This document shows positions 60,603 through 64,000 of a stretch of 64,000 nucleotides of DNA, piece by piece. This stretch comes from Iris pallida. Taxonomy: Eukaryota > Streptophyta > Magnoliopsida > Asparagales > Iridaceae. The notes under the pieces are model-generated. The model did no database searches. It was not told the origin of the DNA and worked only from the letters and a program-made list of their open reading frames with translations. Positions within the stretch are counted from its first letter, which is position 1. Every line of letters begins with the position of its first letter. Made by a program: the position numbers and the translations under genes. The DNA lies in NCBI GenBank assembly GCA_029216955.1, contig JANAVB010029819.1:36809331-36873330 (forward strand). The letters run 5' to 3'.

Positions 60603-61073
60603 CGTAGGAGCAACAGGGTACTTGAGAAGAGGAGCAGAACTTTTTCCCTTGCTATGGGAAGATGAGAGATTAGCCAAAGGGCTGTCTCTCTTAGACTGCG
60701 CTGACGCAGTTTGTGCAGGGATTGAAGTGGCTGTTGGCGCACTGGCAGGTTGCGCATAAGTAATTCTGGCAGAAAGTCTTCTGGCCACAGTGTCAACAGC
60801 TTGCACAGCAGAAGTCTTATTGCCAGAGTGTTTGTGTTGCACTCTGGTTGCTGGAGTTGTGGATTGTGCAGGCAGAGTTGCAGCCAACTGTGCCAGAGGA
60901 ATATGAGTCTTACACTTTGACAGAGCAGCATATGAAGTAGATTGTGCACTAGAAAGGGGAACAGCATACTGCGCATGGGCAGTAGCAGCAGACTGCGCAG
61001 CAGAGACAACAGTCTTGGGAACAGAGGCATTAGACTGCGCAGCAGACTGAACAGCAGAAGCAGTGGACTGCAC
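60603..61073 (-). other. Ala-Gln-Ser-rich N-terminal segment coded by the TGCGCAGTC motif
   Basis: About 157 residues with many AQS, QSA and SAAQS triplets. The codons GCG CAG TCT are the same TGCGCAGTCTGC word that forms the swarm in the Tat LTR. The segment is thus an in-frame extension of the regulatory motif array. Function unknown. Confidence 0.6.
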
Positions 61074-61263
61074 AACAGTCTTGGGAACCTACACTGGGTG
61101 AACTTTGCTTGTGGCAGAAGTTGTTACAGTGCGAGGGGTGGTCCTGGAGTTGATCATCACCTCGTAGGCTGTCTGGTTGACCTTTACAACCAGCGTCTTC
61201 TGCGTCTTTCCGATAGACGCAACGTCACATTAAGTTGTCACTTCCTCGTCAGAGGAGAAAGTC

Positions 61264-61282
61264 GTCCCCAGCAGAGTCGCCA
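61264..61282 (-). promoter_or_regulatory. Primer-binding site of Tat-2
   Basis: Minus-strand TGGCGACTCTGCTGGGGAC begins three bases inside the LTR end. Its TGGCGAC..CTGGGGA form is like the sites of other Tat-lineage elements. The exact tRNA was not checked. The polyprotein ATG overlaps its first bases. Confidence 0.7.
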
Positions 61283-61285
61283 TTT

Positions 61286-62111
61286 TGTTTGTAAAAATAA
61301 AAGTTGATCTTTATTTCAACAAACTTTGTAAGAAGATTACAAGAATTCTGGAAAAGTACATCTATAAGAATCCGATCTGAATGACGATCGCTTTATCCCT
61401 TGGACGATGTGAACTTTGAAGATGGTAGCCTCTGAAGATTGCAGCAGCACTTTGGTAAGAAATCCTGATCTCTGGTAATGATTTCTGATGTATATGTATG
61501 TGATCCCCTCTAGGAAGGACTTGAAACTCTATTTATAGAGTTCTAGAAATAACTAACTTTTAGTTATTCTGACTTGCGCAGGTTGGATTGCGTATACATT
61601 GGACCGCACAGACATCAGACTGCGCTGGCAGTTATTTGATCGTGGGCCAACTGTATTGGACACATGGCATTATTTGATTGAAATATACATGATCGTGTAC
61701 AAACGGTTACCACGTAGTGAGTCATTGATGGCATAAAGGCCACGTGTACTTTGTCAGTTGTCTTGATAGAGTGCGCCACCTGAATTACGCTGGCTTCAAA
61801 TTACGCTGGGATAGACCGCACTGCAATGAGTCTGGCCGATTGTGCTGCATGTACAGCTGTCCTCGAGCGCTGTGCTGCACGATAAACGAACAGTTTCCTC
61901 GTTCTCCGTACTGTCAGTTGACAGAAGATCTGATTTTCTGTCAGGTAATGATGACGAGGCCACGTTAGCTCGCGCACTTGGATGAGTGCGCAGTTCAGCC
62001 TACACAATTGAGATGGTGCATAATCTGTCTCCTGTGCAGTTCACTTGAAGGATGCATAACTTGATTTTCATTACTTCTTTGATGGGTGCAACTTGATTTT
62101 TAGGACCTACA
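61286..62111 (-). mobile_element. Tat-2 5' LTR
   Basis: TGTTTGTAAAAAT to GGACCTACA on plus, 826 bases, TATA at 61529-61538 (minus). Pairs with 45346-46172. Followed on plus by the right target duplication gcagg and Tat-1 gag-protease sequence. Confidence 0.88.
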
Positions 62112-62116
62112 GCAGG
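62112..62116 (+). repeat. Target-site duplication of Tat-2, right copy (gcagg)
   Basis: See 45341-45345. Differs at one position from the inferred gctgg. Confidence 0.65.
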
Positions 62117-64000
62117 CAAATGAATAGCTAGTAGTTTGGAGGATTGAGGATGAGAGACACGCCCTTTGACAGGTATGATGAGAGTGTCACTGGGCACTGC
62201 TTCCTGTTCTTCTTCACCATCCGTGGCTAAGACTACCTTCATGAACTCTTTTTTGTACATGCAAGGGTCGTTGCAATATGCTTCAATGCCTTTAAACAGG
62301 TAGAGATCCGCAACCTCTTTTTAGACTTCTTCTTTGTCATCAACGTATTTGAAGCATTGATGGAGAGTTGAAGGAACAATGTTATGTTAATACAGGAATG
62401 GTCTTCCCAGAAGAGCATTGTAGGAACAACCATGGTTGTCTATAATATAGAAGGTCACCTTCGTGCGAAGATTGCCGATTTGGAGTTTTAGGCGTATCTT
62501 GCCTAAAGGTTCATTTCTTCCCTGATTGAATCCAAGAATGGTGGTGATAGTGCTGGAGAGGCTATGCACTGGAATCTTCAGAGCATCCAACATTGTCTTG
62601 GACATGATGCTGAGTGCTGACCCTGGATCTATCAGAATACGATCAACCTTCATGGAGTCGACATATTCTGTAAAGTAGAGAGGACGGTCATGTCGATTGT
62701 CTTCCATTAACATGTCATCTTGTGTGAAGGTAATATTTGTAATTAATTCCAGCACACTATGACAATAGAGACAAGAAACAGGTTCTGCCTCAGGTTTCTT
62801 AAGAAGAGTTAGTCAAGTGTCTGCCTGCATCAAAGCCTCACTCAGTGTTTCTCGAGTCTCTTTAGAGAGGCGTAAGAGCTCGAAGATGGACAGCCTAGCT
62901 GGTGTGTTGGCCAGTCGAGCCAATATGTCAAAGTTATATGGCTTTTCAAGTCCAGAGGGGGTTGACTGCTTCAAAACTTTGTCGAAACGGACTTGTTGTT
63001 TGCCTTTGTCGGCTGCTGCCGGTTTAGGAGGAATGGGTTCTACAACCGGTAAGGATGTAGACGGAATGATGTCAGTAGAGACAGGTTGCACTGGAGCAGA
63101 CTCAGAAGAAGAAGCAGGGTTTTCTTGAGTTTTGGGAAATTCCCGTAAATAGGCTTTCTCTGACCTGGTGCCCAGCAGGATTTCCTCTTCAACTACGGGG
63201 TTAAAAGATACCATATTGCAGATCTTTGTTCTGCCCTCAGAGCGGTCTTTTTGCTTAGACAAGAAAGGAGCCTCGAAGTCTGCAACAAGGTCAGGGTGGA
63301 TCCACATAATCTCACTGGTATCAAGGGATAAGGGGACAAGACCTTCACTCCGTGGAGGAGAGAGATTCTCGATCTTAAGAGTGGCCTTGGGGATAGGGAT
63401 GACACCATGTTGTACCATATGTGGGGGGAAGTTACCGAACTATACTGAGATCATGTTCACGGTTACAGTCTTCTCATCTTGTTGAAGGGTGACAACACCA
63501 GCGTTGACAAACTCTTGAATCTTGCCTTTGAGCACATAACATGCTCGAGTGAGATGACCAATGAACCTGTGATAAACACAATATTTGGAATGATTAGTCT
63601 TACCGACCTCATCAGGCTTATTCGGGTCTGGAAGTTGGACTTTATTGCTTTTGATCAAGCAATCGAAGATGCTCACGGTGTCGTTCTCGTCAAAGGAGTA
63701 CTCTACTTTCGGACAAGGTTCCCTTGGTGGAGGGGCAGAAGGAGTAAAAGTAGACGTAGGTGGAGCCACATTGACAGCCAGGGATTCCTTGTTCTTGAGA
63801 TTGATATTCAAGGTTTTTTTACCCTTGCGGTTGTTCTGGCGATTACCGCTATTAGATGTCGGATGTTCATCCCGGTCGGGGTTAGACATGTGTACCCCCA
63901 ACTGCTTGAACTTGTCAGCGCTAACTTCAGCTGCTTTAGCATTGACAATGAATGATAGCCAGTCTTGAAATTGAGTTGACCCCGTCCACATGCTGATAAT
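62112..64000 (-). pseudogene. Tat-1 gag and protease (upstream half of the split polyprotein)
   Basis: From 64000 down: the gag C-terminal part (MWTGSTQFQDWLSFIV), CCHC-like YCVYHRFIGHLTRACYVL, linker, and protease (RILIDPGSALSIM near 62640, LLGRPFL near 62400). It ends at KLLAIHLP, exactly where the other half begins (45345, QKQSTGDNQDQ). Stops or shifts near 63430, 62813, 62387 and 62320 break it. DPGSA instead of DSG/DTG is shared with Tat-2 and so is a family feature. The N-terminal part and 5' LTR lie beyond 64000. Confidence 0.85.

Larger units (their letters stand above)
52428..61283 (-). pseudogene. Tat-2 gag-pro-pol polyprotein, many nonsense codons
   Basis: One reading frame can be followed from an ATG at 61283, inside the PBS, to about 53000. 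It contains an Ala-Gln-Ser-rich N-terminal part (61073-60603), gag (58985 on: FDGSTSPSQFINHFEVM, WYRSLSDGCITSF), a CCHC-like YCVYHRFIGHPTRACYVL, and aspartic protease (ILIDPGSALSIMP near 57235, ALLGRPFL). Three 19-residue repeats (56520-56700), a G-patch-like segment (near 56100) and RT (FMDGFSGYNQIRM; YVDD at 55062-55073) follow, then RNase H, archaeal-type RNase H (LFFDGASRIGPNG near 54170) and integrase (GMDIIGP, IIHDNGP, HH-C finger). Stops at 61230, 61089, 60600, 60459, 60234, 59229, 59046, 55914, 55323, 55098, near 54980 and 54818, 53277 and 53067 do not change phase; many fit CAA/CAG/CGA to TAA/TAG/TGA. A frameshift follows near 52970. Confidence 0.87.
45346..62111 (-). mobile_element. 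Tat-2: complete Tat-lineage element (16.8 kb) inserted in Tat-1
   Basis: Both LTRs, PBS, polyprotein, two antisense genes and polypurine tract are present in order on minus. It is the only element with both ends in the window. It sits inside the protease-RT linker of Tat-1, a member of the same family. By eye the two LTRs differ by about 5% in the first 250 bases, mostly transitions. Confidence 0.9.
33983..64000 (-). mobile_element. Tat-1: Tat-lineage Ty3/gypsy element, split by Tat-2, 5' end outside window
   Basis: On minus, the gag-protease part (64000-62112) continues at 45345-41039 (linker, G-patch-like, RT, RNase H, archaeal-type RNase H, integrase). Two antisense genes (40952-40626 and 40006-35106), a polypurine tract and the 3' LTR (34826-33983) follow. 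The break between 62112 and 45345 is filled exactly by Tat-2. A second RNase H-like domain and additional ORFs between pol and the 3' LTR are hallmarks of the Tat (Ogre/Retand/Grande) lineage. Confidence 0.85.

Noticed and set aside
1..64000. tRNA or rRNA genes
   Set aside because: No cloverleaf-type sequence or conserved rRNA block was recognised by eye; a tRNAscan or Rfam search would be needed to exclude small ones.

Overview
The window is nuclear DNA from a flowering plant. It is intron-bearing and AT-rich, with plant-type Ty1/copia and Ty3/gypsy LTR retrotransposons, a MULE DNA transposon, a LINE, and one host-type exon encoding the C-terminal half of a plastid stearoyl/acyl-ACP desaturase. 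No rRNA, tRNA or bacterial-style operon was seen. Almost everything is transposable element, as in pericentromeric or other heterochromatic plant DNA. The species cannot be named from the sequence.

Layout. 1-3753: leader and long 5' LTR of a minus-strand Ty3/gypsy element. About 3754-10140: a MULE with a ULP1-like (C48) protease gene on +, a MURA-type transposase pseudogene on -, and a dense swarm of a palindromic motif (ATTCTCCGTGT / ACACGGAGAAT) in its non-coding parts. 10256-10828: desaturase last exon (-). 11160-12510: 3' part of a LINE (-). 12511-20334: gypsy LTRs and a gag-protease fragment (+). 20335-28201: a long-LTR gypsy derivative (-). 28202-33982: a SIRE/Maximus-like copia element (+), cut in the reverse transcriptase. 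33983 to the end: two Tat-lineage (Ogre/Retand-type) gypsy elements on -, one inserted inside the other.

Nesting. Each element from the LINE onward is cut by the next: LINE, gypsy, long-LTR gypsy, copia, Tat-1, Tat-2. Only Tat-2 (45346-62111) has both ends in the window. Its 5-bp target duplication (gctag/gcagg) falls exactly where the two halves of Tat-1 rejoin. The missing right halves should therefore lie beyond base 64000 in reverse order, possibly followed by the upstream desaturase exons.

How the genes work together. Each Tat element has a minus-strand gag-pro-pol polyprotein. It also has two plus-strand (antisense) genes between pol and the 3' LTR. One is a four-exon gene for a plant-mobile-domain/coiled-coil protein of about 1390 aa; the other is a small single-exon gene of about 108 aa. 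Both have their own TATA boxes. Several unrelated elements here carry dense swarms of their own short motif in promoter, leader, intron or spacer DNA. The MULE case, a ULP1-like gene plus a motif swarm confined to non-coding DNA, resembles the VANC/VANDAL anti-silencing arrangement known from Arabidopsis. It is the best candidate for an undescribed system here. Most coding regions are broken, largely by C-to-T type nonsense changes.
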